Positions 22,756-34,456 of a stretch of DNA of 64,000 bases are shown one piece after another. The notes under the pieces were generated by a model. The model did no database searches. It worked only from the letters and a program-made list of their open reading frames with translations, and was not told the DNA's origin. The position numbers were made by a program, and so were the translations under genes. Within the stretch, counting starts at the first letter, position 1, and every line of letters starts with the position of its first letter. The stretch covers positions 372,001-436,000 of the forward strand of contig CP087209.1 of assembly GCA_020912385.1 (NCBI GenBank), read 5' to 3'. This DNA comes from Neofusicoccum parvum. Taxonomy: Eukaryota; Ascomycota; Dothideomycetes; Botryosphaeriales; Botryosphaeriaceae.

Positions 22756-23965
22756 GCTTGGCTTTTCGCGGCCGGCGTCCCCGTGCCTTTTTCGGACGAT
22801 TTGCGCGCTTCTGTCGAAGTTCAGACTGTTCTTTCCGGCCATTTTCAAAGCGTCGGAGTTTGTTGAAAGCCGAAAGTCACTGCCAAGCATGTAGCCCAAT
22901 TAGATAGCAGCCCTCTGCGAAAGCCCAGCAGAGGGATAATCCATTGAGTTCAAACAGAGGTCACATCTCCTCCATTTGTCAGCCGGAGTATACCTTTCCA
23001 GAAACGGCAACTGCCCCATAGCACGAGCTTCCGCGACCCCTCTTGCTCCGGCTGCTCCCCCGCGAGCTCCTCCTCAAAATCTGCACCCTCCTCTTTCCGA
23101 ACCGACCACGTATTCAAGTGGTCATTGCGCTAAACTTCGAGAATTACTCGGTCGCGACTTGATTCATCCGCTCGTAGGTTCTGGAACCCATACCGGATGA
23201 GCGGTAAGCCGGATTAGGATATGACTCAGGCTTCGAAAGCTCAAGATACTGGATCCAATTTTGCGCGCATTGAAATAAACTTTTCAAAATTCAAAACCAT
23301 CTGCCGTGCATATAAGCTTCAGAAGCTCCGAGGACTTAGTTACCTATTGTGGAATCACACGGAGCTGCCCTAAATGGCGGTTCAGGGCAACAGAATGCCT
23401 CGAGATGGTAAGGCCGGCGCCCATTTACGCAAGCATTCTCCGTGCCAGGAATATGATGAGTAAAATCGTTTTCGGCTGCTTCCCTATAGGGCCTCGGGAA
23501 CCATCTGTCCTTTTCCCTCCCTTTGACAACACTATCCGCGTGGCCATGCAATTGTGAGGAGTTCCTTTTTCGTTTTCTTTTTCGCATGCTCCGATAGAAG
23601 CCAGAAATTCCAGTCAATAACGCATTCCTGAGGGAAAAGGCTGCGTACTATTCAGCATTCATGCTTAGAAATCTTGATCGAGAGCTGTGATTGATAAGCA
23701 TCGAGTGAATTGTGCCCTGTATATCTCACTCTACTCTGCTCGAAATGCCTAAGCGTTTTGGCTTGCAACTCCTCCGTCATAGATACCTGCCTGCTTCGAT
23801 GATCCGAGCAACTTCGACTTTCAAAGGACACTCAACCATCGTCTCTTCTCTGGGATCGGACGCACATCCATAGCTTAAAGAATTCAGTCTTGCCGGCACT
23901 TTTGCGAGCTCAACCCGCATGCTCGCCTCTCTGCAGTCTCACAGCAAAAGCTTCAGTCCAGAAGA
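22756..23965. other. Intergenic between two regulator genes
   Basis: About 1.2 kb without a supportable gene; only short frames. It should contain the 3' end of the first regulator and the promoter of the second. Confidence 0.45.
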
Positions 23966-24781
23966 ATGTTTTCGTCAAAACAAGAGTTCCACCCCAGATC
24001 TAGGATATCTTGCGATCATTGCCGCAGATCGAAGGTCAACTGTTCCTTCAAAGGACTCAAGCCCTGTGTCCGATATCGAGGACGCGATCTCCCCTGCAAA
24101 CGGAGTCAGCCGAAGCCCGTTGGGCTTCCCGCGCAGAAGATCAAGCCCAAGCCAGCAGCCTTCGGAGACATGAGTTCCCCGGAGCAATTCAAATCTTCGA
24201 CTGCGGAGAATCTCTGTGTGTACGGGGTTTCCAACCTTTCCGAGCAGGCATCAAGCGGGGAGCCTCTTCAGCGCCCAAACAGCCCATTGCCGTCTCCGCA
24301 TTCCGAAGCATCATCCGACCCCAGCCAGAGCGCATCCACCGCAACCGTCTTCCAGCCCCCGCGACCCCCGGTCGCGGACGTGGACATTCACCGCTCCGAT
24401 GCAGCAGCGCCCACGCCAGCCGTGACCAGTGGCTCCGCGTCCAGCTCAGAGGCGGCAGCAGCGGTGTCGGCCGCGCGCCACGCCGGCACTCTCACCTGCA
24501 CCTGCTTCGTGGCCATCGCCTGCGCCGTTAGAGATCCAGAGCCAGGCATCCCGGCCGCGGGGGAGGAGACGATCGAGAGCCTGCTGCAGTTGAGCAACGA
24601 CGAGCTCCAAATCGTGGACGGGTTCCTGGCTTGTCCCTACCCGCACGAAGCCTCTCTCGATGTGCTTGTCTACATGCTTCTGCACAAGATATCGAATGCT
24701 CTTGAGAAAGCGGTGCAGAAGGAAGCCGCAGACGCTTCCAGGCGGCGGGAGATCCTTCTTGGCGCTCAGAACATTTTGTAA
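23966..24781 (+). CDS. Zn2Cys6 regulator, AflR-like layout, with a damaged zinc cluster
   Basis: A 271-aa frame with an N-terminal zinc cluster (SCDHCRRSKVNC, then KPCVRYRGRDLPC), a Ser/Pro-rich linker and a C-terminal helical part (TCTCFVAIACAV, ESLLQLSNDELQIVDGFLACPYP). This order resembles the AflR-type regulators found in polyketide clusters. In the usual pattern the fifth metal ligand is Cys; here the codon is TAT (Tyr), leaving C-x2-C-x6-C-x7-C-x2-Y-x6-C. That should weaken or abolish normal two-zinc binding. The protein is also short for the type. A donor-like GTAAAT at the stop and a TTTTAG about 70 bp later suggest a possible last exon that I could not frame convincingly. It could be a decaying gene or a divergent regulator. 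Confidence 0.65.
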   Translation: MFSSKQEFHPRSRISCDHCRRSKVNCSFKGLKPCVRYRGRDLPCKRSQPKPVGLPAQKIKPKPAAFGDMSSPEQFKSSTAENLCVYGVSNLSEQASSGEPLQRPNSPLPSPHSEASSDPSQSASTATVFQPPRPPVADVDIHRSDAAAPTPAVTSGSASSSEAAAAVSAARHAGTLTCTCFVAIACAVRDPEPGIPAAGEETIESLLQLSNDELQIVDGFLACPYPHEASLDVLVYMLLHKISNALEKAVQKEAADASRRREILLGAQNIL

Positions 24782-26184
24782 ATCTGGGGCTGATTATGAG
24801 TACAGTGAGGATGAAGCATGTCTTGTTCACAAGCCTGTTTGTGTTTTAGTGCACGGCCTCTTGCTAAAGCAGGTTACGAAGATCGCCATGCAGGTGGTAG
24901 GGAGACATGGCTAATGTTCATTCTGTTATTACATCTCAAGCTGTTGAGCTCAAAAAGTACCAACTTAGAGACTTCCGTGCATTAGTGAAGGAGCGATTGT
25001 ACATAACGCTCCGGTGGTGCTGCGTTTTGGATCCAGGCAGGACGCACCACGCCACGGAATGTGTTGGAAGGTTGATCATGGCAGTCAAATGAGTGAATAC
25101 TTGGCGAAGAGGTGTAGGAGGTGGGACAGTGCCACTCCTTAACCGTCTCGCACCTAAAGCTCATTACAAGTGATGCCAACGTAACGAAAGCACAACAAAC
25201 TCCCTTCGTGTATTGCATATTCAAGAAGTGAACCTCACTTCAATGAAAAAGCTGCTTGGCGCAGGTGGAAAACGTCGAAGCTGACGGCACCCGTTAACTG
25301 GCAGTGGACTGCTGCTTAGCTAGGCTGGTCTTACTGTGACCACATCCTAAACAGCGGATATTGTGCCTTAAAATGCGTTCTTATGAGTTTTCCGGTGGTG
25401 AAATTTGCCTACTGCCGGCTACTCATCTAGCTGGGGATGTCAATCGAGCAACTATCTACAAGACCATAAGAGGATTTTCTGGCACGGAGAGGTCCTTTAG
25501 ATCGCAATCTTTGATCTACAATGCCCTAGTTAGACGTCATATTACTACTTTCCCATGGGTTACGAGAATATAGAGAGTAGCGTCTAACTAGAGCCGCATC
25601 CTTCGGTTGGGGGCTTATCCGCTCTTGTCTTACCGGCCGTTAGGTTAGTCCTAGTTTTCTATTATTCTTTTTATTATATAAGAGGTTAAATAATTACAAA
25701 GCATCTTGCAGTATTAATAGTGTTACGACTTAGAAAGACTCGAGTTTAATCTTTAAAATTAACGAAACTTTCTAAGCTAAAGAGAAAAGAGAAAGAGAGA
25801 AAAGAAGTCTAAATAGAAAGCCTGGTACGCCTGGAGGTATATTTACCCGGGAGTTTCCTTTCCTTGCTGGCTGAAGAGGTAAAGAGTTGAGCAGCACGAG
25901 AAATACACTTCAGCCCTTGCGAGTTGAAAGTGAAATGGGGAACCCGGGGCGTTGCCCAACCCCCTACCTGATACCCAACAGTGAGCTCCCACCAATTCCC
26001 GACTAACCCTCCTACTACTATTTCGAACCGTGAAATTAACGTGACTGTAATCTAACAAAATGACCCCAGCAAGCCATCGATGCGACCGTCACCAGCCTAA
26101 GGAGAAAATATTTGTAGTGTCCCCAGGCAAGTTGATGTCTTGCCTCCGTACTTAACACAACCAAGAACTGTAGCCTCCGATCCA
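24782..26184. other. AT-rich intergenic tract
   Basis: 1.4 kb between convergent genes. 25,580-25,830 is strongly AT-rich and purine-biased, with TpA-rich words and no open frames, like mutated transposon sequence, but no terminal repeats or coding remnants were recognised. Confidence 0.4.
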
Positions 26185-29100
26185 TCAATGCCACTTCCAC
26201 TTCTTGACCTTGGTAAGATACGTCAGGGCTATAACGGCAGTGTAGTTGAATGCAATGAACCCGATGAAGATACCAACGTTTTTGTACCGGCGGGCAAAGT
26301 CGTAGCCGTACTGGGTATACTGCCCCATCATTTTTGTCAGCGAGAACTGCTACAAGGTGAACCGTAGAGAGACTTACGTAAGACTGCCCATCCTTGTACC
26401 GGCAGTAACGGCAGTCAGCAATGGCCTCGGGATTGAGTAAATACCCCGTGGCGTTTTGTAGGAAGCCCTGGGCGTACGTTCCGCAGGAGGTACCGCGAGG
26501 CGGTTGGAAGACTGATGTCTCGTTGGCATCGCAGCGAATTTCTAGGTCGTGTAGCATGTCCACAGTGACACCTTCACCCAAGTAGAATAATGGCGAGACG
26601 TTGTAGTACCAGCGCCAAGCCTCGGGAGTGACCGGCCTTGGAGAAAGTGTGCCAGCAAAGGTGTTGCAGAACATGAAGAAGAACCCATTAGCCATAAAGG
26701 TGGCGTTGAGGCTGGGCATTAGGGCCGCGCAAAGCTGCGCTAAGCTATGCGCAAAAATAGAGAAGAGCTGGTACATAAGAAAGCTATAGCCAGCGCGAGA
26801 GGGTGAGGTGAGGTAGCCGACGGGGAAGTACCACAGCAACCAGTAGGCTAGGCTGGTAATCAGGGCGTACGGAAGTTCGATGATGATTGCGGAGACTACG
26901 AAGACAATCCAGCTGTACGTTTGGCTCGCTTGCTCACGTAGGATGAAGATATCTCGTAGGGCGACGAACCGCGGTTCGGCTTGTAGGCCCAGGGGCGGGC
27001 CGACGATGAGGGACATAAAGGCCGAAAAGACGCGGTTGTAGGCACCGCTCTGGTTGTTGCCTGAGTTGAGGAAGGTCAAGCCGTTTATTAGTGCGTTACC
27101 GACATTCATAAGGAGCTTAGAGACAAAGTAGTCGGGGTCGCGCCAGTAGTACAGCCATGTGCGGCGCAAAACGGTGACCAGCTGCACGTGGAATGGAACA
27201 GCGTATGTGCCTTCGGCTTGCGGCGACCGGTCGCTAGTTGCGGAAGCTAGCAGAATCCTGCTGAGCTGCGTTTCCTGGCCTCTTCGTTCGTCGCTAACTC
27301 TCCATAGAGCGGCCCAGTCGTCCTTCGTCGTGTTTCTTGATCCTGCGCCGACCACCCGGAGCAAGTATTCTGCAGGATTCTCAGACTTGCCACACGGCGT
27401 ACCGCTCTCCCTGGCAAAATATTCCAGAGCCGTAGAGCATTTCTCTCCCAAAGGTCCGTCGTACGCAAGCCGGCCGCCGTACACCAGTAGCACCAAGTGG
27501 TCGAACAGCTCAATCAACTCAGCAGCCGGCTGATGAATGGTACAAAGAACGGTCTGCCCTGAATCTGCAAGTTTGCGTAGAAGCCGACCAATGGTCAGGG
27601 CCGACTGACCGTCAAGACCAGACGAGGGCTCGTCTAGAAATAGGATATCCGGTCTTGCTGAGAGCTCGACACCGATCGTCACCCTTTTTCGCTGCTCGAG
27701 ATTTAAGCCGGCGCCCGGTATACCAATCAGCGCGTCGGCAATGCTGTCCATCTCCAGTAGATCGATAACGTTCTCAACGTGGGCATCCTTCTCCTCCACA
27801 GGCACAATCTGCGGCTGCCGTAGCCGTGCCGTCATTTTTAGCGCCTCTCGTACCGTCTGCGTCGGCAGATGGATGTCCTGTTGCTGCACGTAGCCCATGT
27901 GCCGCCTGAATGACTTTGGCAAGGGGCCGCCATCGAGAAAGAGCTCTCCTGACAGTGACCCAACCTCCATCCGTCCGGCAATCGTGTTTAAAAGAGTTGT
28001 CTGAGGTTCATCAGCGCCTCCAAGTCCCATCTGAGCAAACTAATTCTGCGTTCTACTTACCTTGCCAGCTCCTGAGGCCCCCATCAAAGCCGTCAACTGT
28101 CCAGGCACAACAAATCCTACAAGGGCAAGTCCAACATTAGTGACGGGCGCAGGGAATCAGGGCGAAAAATTTCTTCAATCACCTACCGCTCAGGTCGTCC
28201 AGTAGTTTCTTGGTCTCATTCTTGACCTTGAGTTCCAACGAGATTCCCTTCCACACCAGCATCCGCCCGTTATGGCTTGACACAGCTTGTGGTGCCACTT
28301 TCTCCTTCGACATTGTCGTCGCTCTAGAGAGAGGGGACAGCGGTGAAGGCGCATCCGAGCTGAGAAGCCCCTTCTCGCTGTCCCATGCTCGGGAGTTGTG
28401 CCCGGAGCTGACTTTATTCACTTCGCCTCTATAAAACACGGTTGCGAGACGACCAGCGGGAAGCTTGTAGCGCTCCATGCCGATACTTGGTACGGAAGCA
28501 AACGTTGATCAGTGGACTGGTAGACGAGAAGAACGATGTCCAACTTACCCTGTGCACAGCGCGAAGAAGACGAAAAAGGCACCGTTGATGCCCACGTTCC
28601 TCCACAGGTTCGACACGGAAAATCCGTATTGCTCCTGCAGATAAGCCGCACCAGACACGAACGACTGCCTTGGCACAGCTCCGGGTACTGCGCATACCTG
28701 ATTTGCGGCTGACGTGTATTCGGCACCTTGCGGGACGAGGTCAGAGGCACTACAAGTGTATTCCAGATTTCCAAATTCGTTAGCCATGGCGGACTCAAAG
28801 GCGTAGTACAGCGGCTGCGGAGAAAGTCAGTTGGAGAACCAACAAGATGCTGGGACGCCACGAGGGAGCACATACATTGCAGTATTTGAGCCAGAACAGC
28901 CAGCCTTGCATCTGAGGGCCCGGAACGTACAGGCCAGTATACAAGACGAACAGGTTAAACATGAGTCCAACAGGAAGGACTGCCCGACCCATGTTCGGCG
29001 ACGAGACGGCAATGGCGCGGAAGACCATTGAAAGTGCCATGTGCTCAACGTAGGCGATAAGGAACCACGTAAAGAACTTATCAGCAGAGCTTTGAAACCC

Positions 29101-30953
29101 GGTCAGGAAGTACTGCGGGATGTTATACGATATGGCCACGATCTTCCAGATGGCGTCTGTTAACACAAGGCCTAGTCCGTAGCTTACCGGCCGGTAGAAA
29201 CGGTACCTATTCTGGCGAATGACAAGCGGCCGCTGGGAAAAAGTGTTACCGAACTCGCTCATAGACTGCAGCGCCGGAACCAGCACAGAGTTGAAAAGCG
29301 AAGAGCTCAAAATAAAGAATGACCGGGTTGCCCGAGCCTGGTCGCGGAAAAGGGTACCAAGAACCAAGCTCTGTACCACGATACAGATGGCCTCGACCAT
29401 CCAGGTGCCCCTATCGGAGAGGAGAACACGCAACTGACGCAAAGAACACTCAATGACCTGCTGGTAGATAGGTAATGAGTATGTCTCCCTCGCCTGAGCT
29501 GGTGGGTCCCTGTCTTTCCCCGAGACAATGCTATGGACAATGTCCTTGTAGTATTTGCTCTTTTTGAAGTCTTCTTCAAACTGAAGCGGAGTCTTCGGGG
29601 CGCGCAACCGCCATCTATCGCGCACGTGCCGTAGTTCAGGTTCAGCAGTCATCGAGTTGAGGAAGTCGGTGATGGTTGTGCGCTCGGGGCAAACGAAACC
29701 AAGGCTCTCGAAGTATGGCTTTGCCTCGGAAGCTTTGCCGTAGAATACTTGATGACCGCCGTTGATAACGAGGACTTTGTCGAAGAGTGGGACCATAGCA
29801 TCGCTTCCCTGGTAGACGCTCATAGCCGTGGCACACCTGTGTTGATTTGTGAACTCTCGCATCATTTGCAAAAGTTCTAGGGCGGTGGATGAGTCTAGTC
29901 CGTTGGTCGGATTGTCGAAGCAAAGTACACTACGTGCCAGTTAGGAACCACACCCAGGACGAACACTTCGAACATTCTGAGCACTTACTCAGGACAGGTC
30001 GCCATGGCTTCAGCCAGTGACACCCTCCTTCTTTCTCCTCCGCTGACCCCTCGGACTGCCTCATTCCCAACCTTGGTATTGAGGACATGGCTCAATCCGA
30101 AACACCTAGCCAAAGCGCCGACAGCCATGTTGATAGTATTCTTCGATGCTCTCGCATCCCACGTGGCACGAACGGCGAAGCTGCAAACGTGTTAGCAATG
30201 ACTCAAAGTCCGTGGAAACTCGGAGCACATACCTGAGGGTCTGAGCTACTGTCAGCGTGGGCAGGTGATTGTCTTCCTCGGCTGACGCGTGCTACTCAGC
30301 TCGAGTCATAGATGAGATGTAACGTTGCAACCACGTACCACAGAATGTCAAGCGCACGGGATCCGGATCCCGTTCATCAGCAGGTCGACTGCCGTAGGTC
30401 ATCTTTCCAGTTGTGCTCTTGTACTCGTCACCCATATTTGCCAACATCTTCAGAAATGTCGTGCATCCGCTTCCTGGTTTGCCGATGACGAGCAGCATCT
30501 CGCCGCCTTCGAGGGTTCCGGAGAAGTCATGGAGCAGGGTTCGCGAGGGAGTAGGCTGGCCGTAAGAGAGCGGATTGAGCAGGTTAGCCCAAGCCTTCGC
30601 CGTCGTCCAGACCGTTGGTGCGGTGTGGGCCTGAATAGTTACATTAGCCCTTGGCTTCCATGTTGCACATGGACCCATCGATTTCGAATACCTACACCGC
30701 ACCCGCTGCCTTCGACAGAAAGGTCATCGAACACCACAGACGCTCTGCTGCTTGAACCTGGTGAGCCATGGCTGGCTAGGAACCGTTTGACGGTCTTGCC
30801 GACAGGGTCTTCCCTTTGCTTCATAGTCGGCGTGGTGAATTGTTGTCCATGTGCTACCGCGCCGTGGTAGATTTTAAATATTGTGTTATGAGTTGATTTC
30901 AAAGCATCGGCTTCTGTACTGATAGCATTGTAGCCGTATTCCATGTGGTGCAT
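26185..30953 (-). CDS. PDR-type full-size ABC transporter (PatM-like exporter)
   Basis: Plasma-membrane exporter with the (NBD-TMD)x2 order of the PDR/ABCG family, roughly 1430 aa over about ten exons. Exon 1 is 30953-30696 and exon 2 starts at 30630. NBD1 has the degenerate PDR features: Walker [13 protein letters not shown], signature [14 protein letters not shown], and Walker [16 protein letters not shown] with Asn for the usual Glu. TMD1 spans about 29.4-28.8 kb. NBD2 has [15 protein letters not shown] split by an intron, [15 protein letters not shown] and [17 protein letters not shown]2 ends in a basic tail, TKVKKWKWH, typical of PDR proteins; the stop is at 26185. A transporter of this type (PatM) is found in the patulin cluster. 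It may export the product or protect the host. It is divergent from the reductase gene over a 259-bp promoter. Internal exon limits other than those given are approximate. Confidence 0.88.
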
Positions 30954-31212
30954 TAATAGTCGAGCTTATTCGTCCCGGAACTCAATCAAATCCCGAGACT
31001 TTCCTTGCCCGGAACCAAAAGGAGTTTCCGGAAGGCCCAAATAAGAACCAATCGGTTGAAGCCCCCAGATCACATTCCGGGCAGCGAAACGGTACTTCCA
31101 TTGTTATCTAGAGCTTGATATAATTGAAGGTGGTTGCCTGGGCTATATAATCAGTGTATCTTTAGCGTCTTCGTATCAGGCGTGGTTACACATCACTGCA
31201 AATCCGCCCAAC
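30954..31212. promoter_or_regulatory. Bidirectional promoter, ABC transporter / reductase
   Basis: TATATAA at 31144-31150, about 65 bp before the reductase ATG. Repeated CCGGAA-type words are seen: CGGAAC at 30976 and 31010, TTCCGGAA at 31026, and TTCCGGG near 31076. This clustering makes it the best candidate here for a shared regulator site. Confidence 0.5.
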
Positions 31213-32412
31213 ATGTCCCCGATCGATACACCCGCCATTCCAAAAAGCTCGACCGTGCTGGTCACCGGCGTCAACGGTTTCATTGGATCGCACGTCGCAG
31301 ACCAATTCCTCAAGCATGGCTACATGGTGCGTGGCGCTTCGCGTGATCTGAAAAAGCACGCATGGATCAAGAATCACTTCGACAACATCTACGGCAAGGG
31401 CAAGTTTGAGCAGGTTGCAGTGCCGGACATGGAAGCGACTGGCGCATATGACGATGCTGTGAAAGGCATGCAAATAGTCCTCAATCTTCGCACTGCTCGG
31501 ACAGCTTCGCTAAACATCATCGGGACAGGTGTATCCGCCGTCGTGCATACCGCTACGACCTACTCGATGGATCCCAATCCATACAATGTCGTACCTGGTA
31601 CTCTCGCTGGTGTACGAAACGCGCTCGAGGCGGCTGCCAAAGAAGCAACCGTGAAGCGCTTTGTTCTCACCTCGTCGTCAGCATCGGCGCTGATTCCTCG
31701 TCCCAACGAAGAAGTCACGGTGACCGCGGATACCTGGAATGAATTGGCCATCAAGGATGCATATAGAGAGCCACCGTACGAGCCAGAGCGAGCATATCCA
31801 GTGTATGCCGCTAGCAAGACACTCGCTGAAAAAGAGGCGTGGAAGTTTGTGCAGGAGAATAAGCCTGGATTCATCCTCAACACCGGTACGTGGCGCCGCG
31901 GAGTAATCACTTCCAGCAATGCTGACACCAGCTCTTCGCCAGTTCTTCCCAACATTAACTTCGGAAAGACACTCGACCTCGTGAACCAAGGCCACACGTC
32001 CACATCCAGCATGATTGTCGAATTATTCAACGGCAATTCCGAGCCACTTTCAGGGCTACCAGCTCGTACGTCTATCACTTTGCCTTTTATAACGAATCTC
32101 CTCTTACTGTGTGCAGAGTATTTCGTAGACGTCCAAGACGACGCCATCCTGCACGTTGCCGCGGTCATCCACCCGGAGGTCGAAAACGAACGCGTCTTCG
32201 CCTTCTCGGAGCCCTGCAACGGCGATGGCATACTCGAAGTCCTGCGCAAGCTTTACCCAGACAGGAAGTTCCCAAAGAATTTCCAGAGCACCAAAGACCT
32301 CAGCATCATCGTCCCGAGAGCCCGGGCGAAGAAGTTGTTGAAGGACATGGGGAAAAGTGAATGGACGAGCCTGGAAGACAGTATCAGGATGAACACTGAG
32401 GACATTGCATAA
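31213..32412 (+). CDS. Extended short-chain dehydrogenase (aldehyde/ketone reductase)
   Basis: NAD(P)H-dependent reductase of the dihydroflavonol-4-reductase/aldehyde reductase type; cytosolic. Cofactor loop TGVNGFIGSHV near residue 16, HTATTYS segment, catalytic YAASK (Tyr-x3-Lys), and a C-terminal substrate half. Four exons with introns at 31466-31528, 31886-31942 and 32066-32116. The spliced product is 342 aa, the family's usual size. All three introns are multiples of three and stop-free, so the whole region also reads as one 399-aa frame. The first intron would use a GC donor; this gives the conserved DAVKGVSAVVHTAT junction. In the cluster it may act on a benzaldehyde or a quinone-epoxide ketone, possibly filling the isoepoxydon dehydrogenase step, which in patulin is done by an SDR (PatN). 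That role is inference. Confidence 0.82.
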   Translation: MSPIDTPAIPKSSTVLVTGVNGFIGSHVADQFLKHGYMVRGASRDLKKHAWIKNHFDNIYGKGKFEQVAVPDMEATGAYDDAVKGMQIVLNLRTARTASLNIIGTGVSAVVHTATTYSMDPNPYNVVPGTLAGVRNALEAAAKEATVKRFVLTSSSASALIPRPNEEVTVTADTWNELAIKDAYREPPYEPERAYPVYAASKTLAEKEAWKFVQENKPGFILNTGTWRRGVITSSNADTSSSPVLPNINFGKTLDLVNQGHTSTSSMIVELFNGNSEPLSGLPARTSITLPFITNLLLLCAEYFVDVQDDAILHVAAVIHPEVENERVFAFSEPCNGDGILEVLRKLYPDRKFPKNFQSTKDLSIIVPRARAKKLLKDMGKSEWTSLEDSIRMNTEDIA

Positions 32413-33820
32413 TAAGTATCAGTCAGCGACCAAAGGCGTTGTTCATGAGGCTATGTGGAGATTTGGAACACGTGTGGGTGATAGCCGGGTTTCTGCCTGT
32501 TCAGCAGCACAGAAGCTTTGATGCTACGGACAACTGTCATAGTCAGCCACCACCTAATGTGCATAACTCATCTCGCTACCCATGTTATGAAGTGTCGAAC
32601 GGTAAGAGAAGAGAAGAAACCGCTGTCTTGTAAATTGATACTATCTAGCCAGCGATATAGCAAACTGTGAAGGGGCTGTGTTATTGTGTTTGGGTAGTGA
32701 AATATCGGCATTAATAACGTACATAAGCTAGAAGGCAGCACTCAAACGAAGATAAAGCAGTACCGCGCAATCCCGTCCATCGAGCTTTCGTCATAGTTGT
32801 CGACAATCTTAGACTCTAAGCATGGGCTAATTCCTTCGGATCTGTGTAAATAGAAACAAGTCAGGAACACGCAAGGCCAATTTAACAATTATTTAGTTAT
32901 TACTTGGAATGCTACTTTGTATTATTTCCCTCGAGTTTCGTTGAGTGTCTATGCTTCATATTTGGTAGTACCATCCCTATATTCGCTTCTTCTATGCCTC
33001 AGAAGTATTGAAATCCGGATTTTAAGGCTTGAGAATTGCTCTTAACGTCAAGTAAGTTTTCAGCTCAACTAAAAAGTTATTCTCTCCGCTTTTGAAAAGT
33101 CGGGTTAACTAAAAGGAGGTTTCGGAGCTACGCCGAAGTACTCCGGGAATAGTTGTTACATGATTGAAGGTTACGATGCGCAAAAATAGAGCTTATTGAA
33201 ACTTTAGGTTTATAAACCCAGTGAAATGCATACCCGGATCGCTCCGTACTCACACACGGTTTTTTAAGGTTTTCTCTGAGCCTGTGACTTAAATTTATCG
33301 ACTCTGATAGATCACCTACTTGGTAACATTAATGATTCAGTTTTACGAGCGACCTCACAACGCAGGATTCCTGACTCTCGTACAACATCTTTCACGAGAT
33401 ACTTCCGCAGTGATGGCCCCCTTCTTCCGTGCTAGGAAGTACCTTGATTAAGCTCAAAACTGTTTGCTTTTTGCAATGACTGCTCGATGCGGAATCATCT
33501 TTTGGTAGCAATTTTAGTCTTCCCGCAGCGTTGCTCGGAACGTCGACGCAAGAGCAAATGGACCCGTAAAATGTTGTGTTCATTATATTCCCCATCAGGT
33601 AACACCTAAAGAAATGGACGGAGCCTCGGCCGCCAATGAAGTCGAGAAAGAAAGGCGGCTCTGCCTGCCAAAAATTGGACACAACAGGATCAAAATAGAA
33701 TACATCAGGGCAAGAGCATCGTCAAACATCTATAATTGTAGCAGTTGCAGCCTGAGAGGTACAGTCCAACAGCAGAAGCCCATCTCGTTCGGGGATCCAC
33801 ACGCTTTCTTTCCTAGCGTC
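32413..33820. other. AT-rich intergenic tract
   Basis: 1.4 kb with frequent stops on both strands and no supportable gene. The TpA-rich composition is like old repeat-induced mutation. The right end (from about 33.5 kb) is the promoter of the SnoaL-like gene, with CGGAAC at 33536. Confidence 0.45.
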
Positions 33821-34456
33821 ATGCGGCTCCTTATCGCCAGTCTCGCGTCTCTCCTAGTCGCCCTGCTACCGCTCAGCACCGCCGTCCCCGTCCACGAGCT
33901 CCTCGAGGACCCGCAGAAGCTGGACCAGCTCACGCGGCGCTTTACGCCGCCCACACCGGTGTCGCCGGCCAACAGTCCCAAGACGCCCATCAACACGCTC
34001 CTCCAGCTGCTCAACACGCAGGCCAACCCGGACCCGGACCTGATCAAGAGCATCGTCGCCTTCGACGCGACGTACGTGTCGGTCACGGGCGACAATCCGG
34101 AGCTGCACGCGCTGATGCCGTGGGCGGGCACGCGGGCCAAGGTCGGGCCGCAGGCCTTCATCGACACGTTCACGCGCGTCGGGCTGTGGTGGAGGCGCGG
34201 GCCCTTCTCCATGGACGCGCTCTTCAGCGACACCGGCGGCGGAAACGTGAGCGCGTGGGGCACGTTCACGCTGATTTCGCGGACGATGAATCGGTCGTGC
34301 ACGTCGCCGTGGGCGGTGCGCGCCGAGTTCAACGGCGAAGGCTTGATCACGTACTTTCAGTACATGGAGGACACGTTTGGGACTGCGGAGACGTTCTGGG
34401 CGGGGGGCTCCAAAAAGTATTGTGCGAATCCGTATGGGGGTTGCGTGTGGATGTAA
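33821..34456 (+). CDS. Secreted SnoaL-like protein of the PatF type
   Basis: Single-exon 211-aa protein. The ATG at 33821 was chosen because it opens a clear signal peptide (MRLLIASLASLLVALLPLS, cleavage near STAVP); the frame runs upstream without a leader. The mature part shows a small alpha+beta SnoaL/NTF2-like fold: a helix with TLLQLLNTQANPDPDLIKS, then FDATYVSVTGDNPELHALMPW, a FIDTF helix, and strands ending in LITYFQYMEDTFGTAETFW, followed by a Cys-containing tail (KKYCANPYGGCVWM). PatF, the neopatulin synthase that rearranges phyllostine, is a secretory protein of about this size and layout. Placement between the reductase and the FAD oxidase supports a late-pathway role. The fold call rests on layout rather than catalytic residues. 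Confidence 0.72.
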   Translation: MRLLIASLASLLVALLPLSTAVPVHELLEDPQKLDQLTRRFTPPTPVSPANSPKTPINTLLQLLNTQANPDPDLIKSIVAFDATYVSVTGDNPELHALMPWAGTRAKVGPQAFIDTFTRVGLWWRRGPFSMDALFSDTGGGNVSAWGTFTLISRTMNRSCTSPWAVRAEFNGEGLITYFQYMEDTFGTAETFWAGGSKKYCANPYGGCVWM

